From Pusillimonas caeni (GTDB lineage Bacteria; Pseudomonadota; Gammaproteobacteria; Burkholderiales; Burkholderiaceae_B), in the NCBI RefSeq assembly GCF_003545815.1, contig NZ_PDUW01000011.1, positions 42,149-106,148 on the forward strand: a stretch of 64,000 nt of DNA, given 5' to 3'. The translations under genes and the position numbers were made by a program. Within the stretch, counting starts at the first letter, position 1. The number at the start of each line of letters is the position of its first letter. Shown here in pieces: positions 32,634-41,075 of the stretch. The notes beneath the pieces are model-generated. The model worked only from the letters and a program-made list of their open reading frames with translations. It made no database searches and had not been told where the DNA came from.

Positions 32634-33959
32634 CTACGCGGCTGCCAGCTCGTGCAGCCCGATGAGCACGCGCTCGACCGCGCCCGCATGTTGCTTGACC
32701 CAGCAGGCGCCCGCTTCTCCCATCCTGCCCAGCCGTTGCGGATCGTCCAGCAGCTGCAGCGCGAGCTGAACCGCGCTGGCGGCGTCGGGGGCGCGCAAGG
32801 CGGCGCCTTCCTGGATGGCATCGGCGGCGGCCTGCTCGAAGTTGCGCGTGTGCGGCCCCACGATGACGGGCAGCCCGACCGCGCAAGCCTCGATCAGATT
32901 CTGCCCGCCCAGGGGCGCAAAGCTGCCGGCGACGATGGCGATCTGGCTGGCGGCGTAGTAGCGCGTCATTTCGCCTATGCTGTCTCCCAGCAGCACCGCC
33001 GCGGTGGCGCAGGCCTTGATGTTGCGCGAGGCCGTGCCGTCGCCGCTGGCGAACTGGCTGCGGCGCACGAATGGAATGCCGGCCTTGGCAAGCAGGGCGG
33101 CCGCTTCATCGAAACGCTGGGGGTGGCGCGGGATCAGGCAGAACAGGACTTCATCGGACAGATGATTGCCCAGGGCCGCCGCGCGCTTGAGCTGCTGCGC
33201 GATGGCATTGACGAAGAGCTCGTCCTCGCCCTCGCGCGTGCTGGCGATGGTGAGCATCTTGCGCGGCAGGGCGGCGGCGAAAGCCTTGCCGCGCGCTACT
33301 TCCTCCGCCGGCGGCGAGACGTCGAATTTGAAATTGCCCGATACCCGCACGGCGACGGCGCCCGCCTGTTCCAGGCGCTGCGCGTCCTGCAGGGTCTGGG
33401 CGTAGACGGCCTGCAGGCTTTCGTAGGCCTCGCGCATGACCCGGCCGGCGCGCAGGCTCTGGCGCAGGGAGTGATCCGAGAAGCGGGCGCTGGCCAGGAC
33501 CATGGGTATGCCCATGCGGCGCGCCGTGGCGATGATGTTGGGCCAGACTTCGCGCTCGATCATGACCCCCATGTAGGGCCTGTAATGAGCGAGAAAGCGC
33601 TGCACGCTGCCGGGAAAGTCGTAGGGCAGCCATTCCTGGACGAGGCGGCCCTCGGCGACGGCCTGGGCGAACATGCGTCCGGCTTCCGCGCGGCCGGTGG
33701 CCGTCATGTGGGTGAGCAGGACGATGCGCCCTTCGTCGAGCAGGGCCTGTATCAGCGGCTGGGCGGCGCGCGTTTCGCCCAGGCTTACGGCGTGGACCCA
33801 AACCGGCCGGCGCTGGGGCGCGGCCTTGGCGTAGCGTCCGAAGCGCGGGCCCGACATGACTTCCCATCGGCCGCCGGCGCGCCGGGCGCGCAGGCCCATC
33901 CAGACGAGCAGCGCAGGTGCCAGCAGGGTGACGCAGGCGGTGTAGGCGAAGCGATTCAC
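32634..33959 (-). CDS. waaA: 3-deoxy-D-manno-octulosonic acid transferase
   Basis: The 441-residue GT-B glycosyltransferase adds Kdo to lipid A at the inner membrane. It has an N-terminal hydrophobic segment (about 5-20) and the motifs WVHAVSLGETRAAQPLI, LTHMTATGR, MIEREVWPNIIATAR, SFAPLGGQNLIEACAVGLPVIVGPHTRNF. I start at the GTG at 33959, which overlaps the waaC stop by 4 bp (GTGA) and gives the expected N-terminus. Confidence 0.95.
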   Translation of the reverse strand: MNRFAYTACVTLLAPALLVWMGLRARRAGGRWEVMSGPRFGRYAKAAPQRRPVWVHAVSLGETRAAQPLIQALLDEGRIVLLTHMTATGRAEAGRMFAQAVAEGRLVQEWLPYDFPGSVQRFLAHYRPYMGVMIEREVWPNIIATARRMGIPMVLASARFSDHSLRQSLRAGRVMREAYESLQAVYAQTLQDAQRLEQAGAVAVRVSGNFKFDVSPPAEEVARGKAFAAALPRKMLTIASTREGEDELFVNAIAQQLKRAAALGNHLSDEVLFCLIPRHPQRFDEAAALLAKAGIPFVRRSQFASGDGTASRNIKACATAAVLLGDSIGEMTRYYAASQIAIVAGSFAPLGGQNLIEACAVGLPVIVGPHTRNFEQAAADAIQEGAALRAPDAASAVQLALQLLDDPQRLGRMGEAGACWVKQHAGAVERVLIGLHELAAA

Positions 33960-34963
33960 GTCGACAGGCCCTGGCCGGCGGAGGACTGCCCGGTGAGCGG
34001 AGCCGGCTTGCTGTAGTCGAGCGCCTGTTCGACGGCGCTGAGGACGGTTTGCGCCGAGGGGGCGTTGCCCCGCTCGCCCAGGCTGGCCGTATAGGCTGCG
34101 CCCTGCAGCGGCGTGCGCACCGGGGTAGAGGCTTTGTAGATGCCGATGGTCGGCCGGCCCAGGCCCGCCGAAAGATGGGTGAGGCCGCTGTCCAGCCCCA
34201 CCATGATGCGGGCGCGGGCCACGACCCTGGCGATGTCGGTCAGGTTCATGCGCGGCAGCACCTCGGCGCCATGCCGGCCGGCGATCAAGGCCTGGCCGCG
34301 GGCGGCCTCGGCCTCGTTGCCGGCGAGCAGCTTCAGATCGAGCCCGTGCTCCTGCAGCCGGTCGAATACGGCGTGCCAGTCTTCGGCCGGCCAGAGTTTG
34401 TCCGGCCGGCTGGCCGAGGGCATGATGATGGCGTAGGGTTCGATGGGCTGTCCGTCGGTGAAGGCCTGCAGGCCGAAATCGGGCGGCCCCTCGTACTGGT
34501 AGCCGAAGGTCGCGGCGGCCAGTTCGCGCTGGCGCGTGACGGCCGGCTGCCAGAACTTGACCGTATGCTTGACGTCGTAGAAAAACGACGCCAGCGGTTC
34601 GCGCGCCGACTTGCGGTCCAGGCCATGGCGCAGGCCGCGGGTCTGACGCACCACCCACACGGATTTCATCAGTGCTTGCATGTCCAGCACGACGTCGTAT
34701 TGGCGCGATCTGAGGGTTTCGCGCAGCGCCGCCCGCTCGTTGCGCGACTGGCGCGACCACCAGTGCTTGCGCCAGCGGCGGTGCGCCACCGTGATCACCT
34801 CGTTGACGGCGGGGTGCCAGGCGGGGATCTCGGCGAAATTCTCTTCGACCACCCAGTCGATGCGCGCATGCGGAACGTGCCGCGCGATATCCGAAATGGC
34901 CGGCAGCATGTGGACGAGATCGCCCAGCGAGGATGATCGAACGATGAGGATTTTCGTTGTCAT
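33956..34963 (-). CDS. waaC: lipopolysaccharide heptosyltransferase I
   Basis: The 335-residue GT9-family enzyme adds the first heptose to Kdo. Motifs include ILIVRSSSLGDLVHMLPAISDI at the start, the WVVEENFAEIPAWHP segment and the donor site GLDSGLTHLSAGLGRPTIGIY (about 265-285). It is translationally coupled to waaA, matching their successive roles in LPS inner-core assembly. Confidence 0.95.
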   Translation of the reverse strand: MTTKILIVRSSSLGDLVHMLPAISDIARHVPHARIDWVVEENFAEIPAWHPAVNEVITVAHRRWRKHWWSRQSRNERAALRETLRSRQYDVVLDMQALMKSVWVVRQTRGLRHGLDRKSAREPLASFFYDVKHTVKFWQPAVTRQRELAAATFGYQYEGPPDFGLQAFTDGQPIEPYAIIMPSASRPDKLWPAEDWHAVFDRLQEHGLDLKLLAGNEAEAARGQALIAGRHGAEVLPRMNLTDIARVVARARIMVGLDSGLTHLSAGLGRPTIGIYKASTPVRTPLQGAAYTASLGERGNAPSAQTVLSAVEQALDYSKPAPLTGQSSAGQGLST

Positions 34964-35103
34964 GGCGCGATTATAAAGAGAACGGCCCGGACGGGCCGAT
35001 GCCGGAATAAACCGGAGCCGCCGGGGCGGTACACTGCGGGTCTGTCCTCAACAATATTTCGGCCCCGCTTCGCTTCGCCGCGGAACGCGGCCGGTCCAGC
35101 AAT

Positions 35104-36114
35104 ATGGCATCGAATATTCTCGTCACAGGCGGCGCCGGCTTCATCGGCAGCCATACGGTGGTCGCGCTGCAGCAGGCCGGCCATCGCGTGCTCGTTCTGG
35201 ACAATCTGTGCAACAGCAGCGCCGACGTCATCGACCGCGTCGCCCGCATCACAGGCGCCCGTCCCGGTTTCGTCGAGGGCGACATCCGCGACCCCGATAT
35301 GCTGAAGCGCCTGTTCGCCGACCACGACATTGACGCCGTGCTGCATTTCGCGGGGCTCAAGGCGGTGGGCGAGTCCACCCGCCTGCCGCTGTCTTACTAC
35401 GACAACAATGTCCATGGCAGTGTATGCCTGCTGCAGGCCATGCGCGAGGCGGGTGTGCGCACCTTCGTGTTTTCGTCGTCCGCCACCGTATACGGCGACC
35501 CGCAGCAGCTGCCGCTGGTCGAGTCGCATCCGCGCTCGGCAACCAATCCCTATGGCCACAGCAAGCTCGTGGTCGAGGACATTCTCGAAAGCGTGCACCG
35601 GTCCGAACCGGGCTGGCGCATCGCGCGCCTGCGCTACTTCAATCCGGTGGGAGCGCATCCCAGCGGCCTCATCGGCGAGGCGCCGCAGGGCGTGCCCAAC
35701 AACCTCATGCCCTATGTGGCCCAGGTGGCCTCGGGACAGCGCCCGCGCCTGCAGGTGTTCGGCAACGACTACGACACGCCGGACGGCACCGGGGTGCGCG
35801 ACTACATCCACGTCATGGACCTGGCCGAAGGGCACGTGGCGGCGCTGCGGCATTGCCTGCAATCCGAGGGCGACATGCTGACGGTCAACCTGGGCACGGG
35901 CACCGGCTATTCGGTGCTGCAGATGATCGAGGCCTTCGAGGCGGCCAGCGGAAGGGAGATCGCCTACGAGGTGGTGGAAAGGCGCCCCGGCGACATCGCC
36001 GCATGCTGGGCCGACACCACGCTGGCCTGGCGCGCCCTGGGGTGGCGGGCCGAAAAAGGCATCGCCGACATGTGCCGCGACGCCTGGCGCTGGGAAAGCG
36101 GGCGTTTCGAATAG
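35104..36114 (+). CDS. galE: UDP-glucose 4-epimerase
   Basis: The 336-residue short-chain epimerase has the NAD motif VTGGAGFIGSHTVVALQ, the catalytic Ser-Tyr-Lys set (FSSSATVYG and NPYGHSKLVVED, Tyr about 149), and YFNPVGAHPSG plus RDYIHVMDLAEGHVAAL typical of GalE. It interconverts UDP-glucose and UDP-galactose and, with galU and the waa genes, serves the envelope. The 140-bp gap before it shows no other gene. Confidence 0.94.
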   Translation: MASNILVTGGAGFIGSHTVVALQQAGHRVLVLDNLCNSSADVIDRVARITGARPGFVEGDIRDPDMLKRLFADHDIDAVLHFAGLKAVGESTRLPLSYYDNNVHGSVCLLQAMREAGVRTFVFSSSATVYGDPQQLPLVESHPRSATNPYGHSKLVVEDILESVHRSEPGWRIARLRYFNPVGAHPSGLIGEAPQGVPNNLMPYVAQVASGQRPRLQVFGNDYDTPDGTGVRDYIHVMDLAEGHVAALRHCLQSEGDMLTVNLGTGTGYSVLQMIEAFEAASGREIAYEVVERRPGDIAACWADTTLAWRALGWRAEKGIADMCRDAWRWESGRFE

Positions 36115-36193
36115 GCGAGCCGGCGCCTGCAGATATTCACGGCGGACGCCCACAGCGTACCGGCACGGCGGCGCCCGCCCGCCGCTGAAGCGC

Positions 36194-37705
36194 TTACTGC
36201 ACGCTGTCGGCCGCGTTGATTGCCGCCAGCGCCCCCGCGACGCGGTTTTCGAGCAGGCTTTGCAGCGCGGCGGTGATGCAGCGGGTGAACTCCATGTCCT
36301 GAGGCAGCGAGGCGCCGAACACGGCCTCGACCTGCAGCACCGCATCGACCAGATCGTGCGGGCTGGCCCGGCGTCCGCCGGCCTTGTCGACGGCGGCCAG
36401 CAGTTTGTCGCGCAGTGGATCGTTAACGAACAGTTCTTCGAGGCGCTCGTTCAGGCCCGTGAGGCAGCGTATCCAGGCCGCGACGACCAGGGCGTGGCGG
36501 TCGATGGGCAGGCCGTGGGCGAGGCGGGCCTGCATGGGCTGGATGATGCTGCCGGGCAGGACCAGGGTGCCGTCCATGGCCGATTGGGAAATGGAGCGCT
36601 CGACGGCGCTGTTGGTGAAGCGGCGCAGCAGGCGCGCCTTGTAGTCCTGCCAGCCGGGCTTGGCCAGCCGCGGCAGGGTGGCCGCCGCGTCGACCATCAG
36701 GTCGTCGATGAAGCGCGCCATGTCGGCCAGCTGCATGGCTTCGTGCGTGGTCCGGTATCCGGCCGCGCTGCCCAGGTAGGCCAGCGCGCATTGCGCGCCG
36801 CCCAGCAGGCGCTCGTGCATCTGCTCGTAGGGCAGGACGTGGGCGGTGAGGACCGCGCCCGCCTCTTCCCACGGCGGCCTGCCGGCGGAGAACCAGTCCT
36901 GGATGACCCATTGCGAGAAGGGCTCGGTGACGACCGGCGCCGCGTCGTGCAGGCCCAGCAGCGTTTCGACCTGAGCCAGGTCGCCGGCCCGCGCCGGCGG
37001 GGTGTCGCGGTCGACCAGCGAGCAGGGGCAGGCGTAGCGGTCGAGGAAGTGCTGCAGCAGATCATGGTCGCCCAGGTCGCGCTGCACGCGCTCGATGTAG
37101 TGCTCTAGCACGCGTTGCAGCACTTTGCCGTTGGCGGCCATGTTGTCGCAGCTGAGCAGGGTGAAGGGCGCAAGGCCCAGCCGCTTGCGCTGGTATATGG
37201 CCCAGGCCAGCAGGCCGATGGCGGTGCCGGCGTTCTGGGGCGAATTCAGGTCCAGCCGGATGTCGGGATCGTCCACGTCGAGGGCGTCGTGCACGGCATC
37301 GTAGCAGTATCCCCTTTGCGTGATGGTCAGCGTGACGATCTGGGTCTGTGGCGACGTCAGGGCGTCGAGCACGACCTGGCGTTCGTCCCGCAGGCAGGCG
37401 CTGCGGGCGATGCTGCCGATGATGCGCGCTTCGAGCTTGTCGTCGTCGCGCACCAGCAGGGTGTAGAGATTGTCTTGCGGCCCCAGCGCCTGGGCCAGGG
37501 CGGCGTTGCGCAGGCTGACGCTGAGGATGCCCCAGAGCGCTTCGCCGGCCTGCATGGCGTCGTCGGTGTAGACGGCCTGATGGCTGCGGTGGAAGGCGCC
37601 GGCGCCCAGATGGACGATGCGCGTGGGCAGGGCGTCGCGCGGATAGCCGGGGCGCGCGATGTGACCGGGTACCGCTTGCAGGCTTGCACTGGAGAGTCGT
37701 TCCAT
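36194..37705 (-). CDS. mannitol dehydrogenase family (polyol/fructuronate) oxidoreductase
   Basis: The 503-residue enzyme belongs to the long-chain mannitol dehydrogenase family: NAD motif RIVHLGAGAFHRSHQAVYTDD (about 29), TLTITQRGYCYD, the catalytic-region FTLLSCDNMAANGKVLQRVL (about 185) and SFTRRFTNSAVERSISQ-like stretch (LLRRFTNSAVERS, about 355). Fructuronate reductase, mannitol, arabinitol and sorbitol dehydrogenases share these, so substrate choice is open. I start at the ATG at 37705; the longer frame upstream lacks family similarity. It stands alone. Confidence 0.88.
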   Translation of the reverse strand: MERLSSASLQAVPGHIARPGYPRDALPTRIVHLGAGAFHRSHQAVYTDDAMQAGEALWGILSVSLRNAALAQALGPQDNLYTLLVRDDDKLEARIIGSIARSACLRDERQVVLDALTSPQTQIVTLTITQRGYCYDAVHDALDVDDPDIRLDLNSPQNAGTAIGLLAWAIYQRKRLGLAPFTLLSCDNMAANGKVLQRVLEHYIERVQRDLGDHDLLQHFLDRYACPCSLVDRDTPPARAGDLAQVETLLGLHDAAPVVTEPFSQWVIQDWFSAGRPPWEEAGAVLTAHVLPYEQMHERLLGGAQCALAYLGSAAGYRTTHEAMQLADMARFIDDLMVDAAATLPRLAKPGWQDYKARLLRRFTNSAVERSISQSAMDGTLVLPGSIIQPMQARLAHGLPIDRHALVVAAWIRCLTGLNERLEELFVNDPLRDKLLAAVDKAGGRRASPHDLVDAVLQVEAVFGASLPQDMEFTRCITAALQSLLENRVAGALAAINAADSVQ

Positions 37706-37733
37706 GGCGTCGGCTCCATACCGATAAGGGGGC

Positions 37734-37757
37734 GGTTTATGTTGGGGTTTATGTTGG
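37734..37757. repeat. two exact tandem copies of a 12-mer upstream of the polyol dehydrogenase
   Basis: GGTTTATGTTGG is repeated head to tail, 29 bp upstream of the dehydrogenase start. It could be a regulator-binding direct repeat or simple slippage. The rest of the 306-bp gap to lipA (37758-38011) shows no gene; a TTAAAAT stretch near 37885 could be part of the lipA promoter. Confidence 0.5.
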
Positions 37758-38011
37758 TATCGACCGGCCCTGGGGTAGACCCCTATTATGAGACGGCTTA
37801 CGGGGCAAGGCAAACGGTCGGGCCGCGTTCGGTCGGGCTCCGTTCGGCCGCGCCGCGCCGGTTTAGCTGCTTTGGGCGAACGGCGTTAAAATGAGCGCTG
37901 GCCGCGCGCCTCGTGTCGTGCTTGTCGGTGCCGGCCATTCCATTATGCGGCTGCCCGGCGCGGCCGCTTGTTGAACGCGAAGCCGCCGGTTTCGCACCTC
38001 GGGAACAGGTA

Positions 38012-39013
38012 ATGACTACACCCCTCGATCGGCCCGCCGCCCACGAAGCGGCAGGCGCTGCACCTGGCTACGATCCGAGCCAGAAACAGAAGTCGCAAGC
38101 CAAGACCTCGCGCATTCCCATCAAGATCATTCCCGCCGAGCGGCTCAAGAAGCCCGAGTGGATCCGCGTCAAGGCGGCCTCGCCCGGTTCGCGCTTCTAC
38201 GACATCAAGCGCATTTTGCGCGAGCACAATCTGCATACCGTCTGTGAAGAGGCCTCGTGTCCCAACATCGGAGAATGCTTCGGCAAGGGTACGGCCACTT
38301 TCATGATCATGGGCGATAAATGCACCCGCCGCTGTCCCTTCTGTGACGTCGGCCACGGCCGGCCCGATCCCCTCGACGTCGACGAGCCGCTCAACCTGGC
38401 GCGCACCATCGCCGCGCTCAAGCTTTCGTATGTGGTCATCACCTCGGTCGACCGCGACGATCTGCGCGACGGCGGCGCCGCGCACTTTGTCGAGTGCATC
38501 CAGAAGGTGCGCGAGCTGTCGCCCTCGACCCGCATCGAGGTGCTGGTGCCCGACTTCCGCGGCCGTCTCGACCGCGCGCTGGCCATCCTCAACGGCGGTC
38601 CGCCCGACGTCATGAACCACAATCTTGAAACCGTGCCGCGCCTGTACAAGCAGGCCCGTCCCGGCTCCGACTACCAGCATTCGCTCAAGCTGCTGTCCGA
38701 ATTCAAGGCGCTGCACCCCGACGTGCCGACCAAATCGGGGCTGATGCTGGGCCTGGGCGAAACCGACGAGGAAATCCTCGAGGTCATGCGCGACCTGCGC
38801 GCCCACAACGTCGACATGCTTACCATCGGCCAGTACCTGCAGCCTTCCGAGCACCACCTGCCCGTGCTGCGCTACGTGCATCCCGACACCTTCGCCATGT
38901 TCGAGCGCGAAGCCTACGACATGGGCTTCACCCATGCGGCCGTGGGCGCCATGGTGCGTTCCTCGTACCATGCCGACGAGCAGGCGCACGCCGCGGGAGT
39001 CGACGCGCTGTAA
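38012..39013 (+). CDS. lipA: lipoyl synthase
   Basis: The 333-residue radical-SAM enzyme inserts sulfur at C6 and C8 of octanoyl groups. It has the auxiliary cluster motif [12 protein letters not shown] (about 86-97), the SAM cluster motif CTRRCPFC (about 112-119) and the family C-terminus [17 protein letters not shown] start at the ATG at 38012, giving a proline/Lys-rich head as in other betaproteobacteria. Its partner lipB lies at 25678, about 12 kb away and on the other strand. Confidence 0.96.
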   Translation: MTTPLDRPAAHEAAGAAPGYDPSQKQKSQAKTSRIPIKIIPAERLKKPEWIRVKAASPGSRFYDIKRILREHNLHTVCEEASCPNIGECFGKGTATFMIMGDKCTRRCPFCDVGHGRPDPLDVDEPLNLARTIAALKLSYVVITSVDRDDLRDGGAAHFVECIQKVRELSPSTRIEVLVPDFRGRLDRALAILNGGPPDVMNHNLETVPRLYKQARPGSDYQHSLKLLSEFKALHPDVPTKSGLMLGLGETDEEILEVMRDLRAHNVDMLTIGQYLQPSEHHLPVLRYVHPDTFAMFEREAYDMGFTHAAVGAMVRSSYHADEQAHAAGVDAL

Positions 39014-39020
39014 CTCGGCC

Positions 39021-39040
39021 GCGCCGCCTTGCGGCGGCGC
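39021..39040. terminator. GC-rich hairpin between convergent lipA and cupin genes
   Basis: GCGCCGCC (39021-39028) pairs with GGCGGCGC (39033-39040) around TTGC, just after the lipA stop codon. No T-run follows, so bidirectional termination is only likely from position. Confidence 0.4.
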
Positions 39041-39063
39041 GCCGTCCGGCGTTCCGCCGGGTT

Positions 39064-39612
39064 CTAGTGGTTGTAGTCGTCCTCGAGCTGCCGCGGCTCG
39101 AAGCCCTCGGCGCCGGGGGCGGGCTCTTTGGGCCGCGATATCACACGTTTCTGAAACAGCATGTTCATGAACATGTACATGGGCTTGGTCTTGATGACCA
39201 GGGCCCGGGCCGGCTTTTTCGGGTCGGCGTTGAAATGCTGGTGCACGCAGTTGCTGTGCACGATGGCCACGTCGCCCGCCTTCCAGTCGTAGCGGATGCC
39301 GTCATGGATTTCATAGCCCACGCCATCCAGAATGTAGAAGGCCGCCTCGTTCACGTGGCCATGCTTGCCGTTGCGCCCGCCCGGCGCGTATTCCTCCAGA
39401 TGGATGTGCAGCGTCTGCGTGAGCCCGTCGGGCGGTTCGACATAATGGCGGCTGAATGACTGCGGCCCGTCCTTGAGCTTGATCGTGGCGCCCTTGATGA
39501 CGCGGGGCGCGGATCTCAGGCGTTCGAGCTCGTCCTTCAGGCTGTATTCGCCGGCGATGGCGCGCAGGAAAGTGCGGTCCTTGGTGCTGAAGTGGTGCGA
39601 TTCATCGGCCAT
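39064..39612 (-). CDS. single-domain cupin, group A (copy 3)
   Basis: The 182-residue protein is the third group A cupin. It has RAIAGEYSLKDELERLRSAPRV, metal motifs GKHGHVNEAAFYILDG and AGDVAIVHSNCVHQHFN, and a C-terminal EPRQLEDDYNH. It differs from copies 1 and 2 by HSN in place of HNN before the His. It lies 58 bp downstream of binding protein 6 on the same strand, repeating the binding-protein/cupin pairing of region 1. There is no group B cupin here. Confidence 0.8.
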   Translation of the reverse strand: MADESHHFSTKDRTFLRAIAGEYSLKDELERLRSAPRVIKGATIKLKDGPQSFSRHYVEPPDGLTQTLHIHLEEYAPGGRNGKHGHVNEAAFYILDGVGYEIHDGIRYDWKAGDVAIVHSNCVHQHFNADPKKPARALVIKTKPMYMFMNMLFQKRVISRPKEPAPGAEGFEPRQLEDDYNH

Positions 39613-39670
39613 GTCTCTTCCTCGTTTCGTAGGCTGCGCAAGGCGGCGCTGGAACGCCGCCCGCGCAGGT

Positions 39671-40756
39671 TCAACCTTGCTTCGAAGCGGCCTGATCCTT
39701 CAGGAACAGGTCTTCCCATATGGCTTGCCACTTCCGGGCCTCGTCCAGCACGATGACCGGGTCGATCATTTTGTAGGGAAACTTGTTGAGCGGGCTGTCG
39801 ACGGCATTGCTGGAGGGAACGCGATTGCGGGCCTTGATGAGCTCCTGCCCTTCCCGGGACAGCATGAAGTCGGTGAACAGCAGCGCGGCATGGGGATGGG
39901 GCGCGTGCGCGGCGATGCCGATGGCGTTGGGGCGTCCGAAAGTGGGCGCCAACGGCTTCCAGCCCACCGGCGCGCCTTTCAGGCGCAGGCGCTCCACATT
40001 CTGGTTGTAGACCGTGGCGGCCATGGGCATTTCGCCCGCGGCCAGCAGTTCGGCGATCAATGTGTGGCCGGTGCGTATCTGCGGCTTGGTGGCGGCCAGC
40101 TTGCGAAAGTACTCCAGCCCCTTTTCTTCGCCCATGTTCTTGACGACGGCCGCGAACCAGTCGCTGTCGCCGGCTTCGATGGCGACCTTGCCGTGCCAGC
40201 GCGGGTCGAGCAGGTCGTCGTAGCTGCCGGGCACTTCGTCTTCCTTGACCAGGTCGGTGTTGTAGCCCAGTACGAAGAAGTTGAAGCGATCGGCCACGTA
40301 ATGCCGATGTTCGGGAAAGGCGACGTCGGGTATGTCCTTGAAATGCGGGCTGAAGAAGGGGGTAAGAATCTGCTCGCGGTACAGGGCTTCCATTTCAGGG
40401 CCGTTGGTTTCGATGACGTCCGGCGAATAGCGGCCCGCACGCGCTTCGGTGACTGCGCGATTGAGCACTTTCTCGCTGCCCGCCCGCCACAGGGTGACCT
40501 TGACGCCCGGATACTTCTTTTCGAACGCCTCGGTGATGGGCACGGAGTCTTTCAGGTTCAGCGAGGTATAGATGACGACGGTGCCCTCTTTGCGGGCGCC
40601 CTCGAGCAGGCGCTGTTCGCGGTCCTGGCCTTCATAAGACAGGACCGCCCCGACTTCGTCGGGCGTGGGCCGGGCATGGGAGGCATGGAGGGAAAGCACA
40701 GCGCACAGGCTGAACAACATGAAGCTTTGGAACAGGTACAGCGGTCGTTTTTTCAT
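39671..40756 (-). CDS. extracellular solute-binding protein, family 1 (paralogue 6 of 6)
   Basis: The 361-residue protein has a Sec leader (residues 1-28, ending HASHA). Its core has LSYEGQDREQRLLEGARKEG, TSLNLKDSVPITEAFEKKYPGVKVTLWRAGSEKVLNRAV, ETNGPEMEALYREQIL and YNTDLVKEDEVPGSYDDLLDPRWHGKVAIE. It is most like paralogue 1 in the second lobe (GAPVGWKPLAPTFGRPNAIGI versus GGPVAWKPVQPVVGRPQGIGV). It is divergent from the second Rieske gene, with four IclR-type sites in the shared 319-bp gap. No transporter partner is local. Confidence 0.9.
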   Translation of the reverse strand: MKKRPLYLFQSFMLFSLCAVLSLHASHARPTPDEVGAVLSYEGQDREQRLLEGARKEGTVVIYTSLNLKDSVPITEAFEKKYPGVKVTLWRAGSEKVLNRAVTEARAGRYSPDVIETNGPEMEALYREQILTPFFSPHFKDIPDVAFPEHRHYVADRFNFFVLGYNTDLVKEDEVPGSYDDLLDPRWHGKVAIEAGDSDWFAAVVKNMGEEKGLEYFRKLAATKPQIRTGHTLIAELLAAGEMPMAATVYNQNVERLRLKGAPVGWKPLAPTFGRPNAIGIAAHAPHPHAALLFTDFMLSREGQELIKARNRVPSSNAVDSPLNKFPYKMIDPVIVLDEARKWQAIWEDLFLKDQAASKQG

Positions 40757-40794
40757 TGCTTGTCTCCTGTAAGCCGCGTGGCATCATTGATTTT

Positions 40795-40831
40795 ATTCCT
40801 TTATATGGAACATTGATCTATATAAAGGCAC
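40795..40831. promoter_or_regulatory. putative IclR-type operator pair, binding protein 6 side
   Basis: ATTCCTTTATATGGAAC (40795-40811) and GATCTATATAAAGGCAC (40815-40831) lie 20 bp apart, 38 bp upstream of the leftward gene's ATG. The first is a nearly perfect palindrome. Confidence 0.65.
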
Positions 40832-40958
40832 AAACGAATGTAGTCCTGGCCGTGTTCCCAGTCAACAAGAAATTGGCGCGGCGCTTCCTTTTCGACGGGG
40901 GATGGGCGCGCCGCCCGGTTCTTTCCGTATTGACAGACGGTTTTCTTCGGTGCTATCT

Positions 40959-40995
40959 TATCCCTATATAGGAACGCCGTTCTTTATAACGGAAC
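40959..40995. promoter_or_regulatory. putative IclR-type operator pair, Rieske oxygenase 2 side
   Basis: TATCCCTATATAGGAAC (40959-40975) and GTTCTTTATAACGGAAC (40979-40995) lie 20 bp apart and end 80 bp before the oxygenase ATG. The second has both half-sites intact. The rest of the 319-bp divergent gap shows no gene. Confidence 0.65.
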
Positions 40996-41075
40996 AACGA
41001 AGGTCCAGCCCCTCGCCCGCAATAGGCGGCGCTCCTGCCAAAGGGATTTTCATTATTGCCGCGAGGAGAACAAGC

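Noticed and set aside
3023..40756. Simple ferric-iron uptake as the role of the Fbp-like system
   Set aside because: No evident paired-Tyr iron site in the binding proteins, no Fur-box-like promoter seen, and constant linkage to oxygenase and cupin genes; iron is still possible but not supported as the default.
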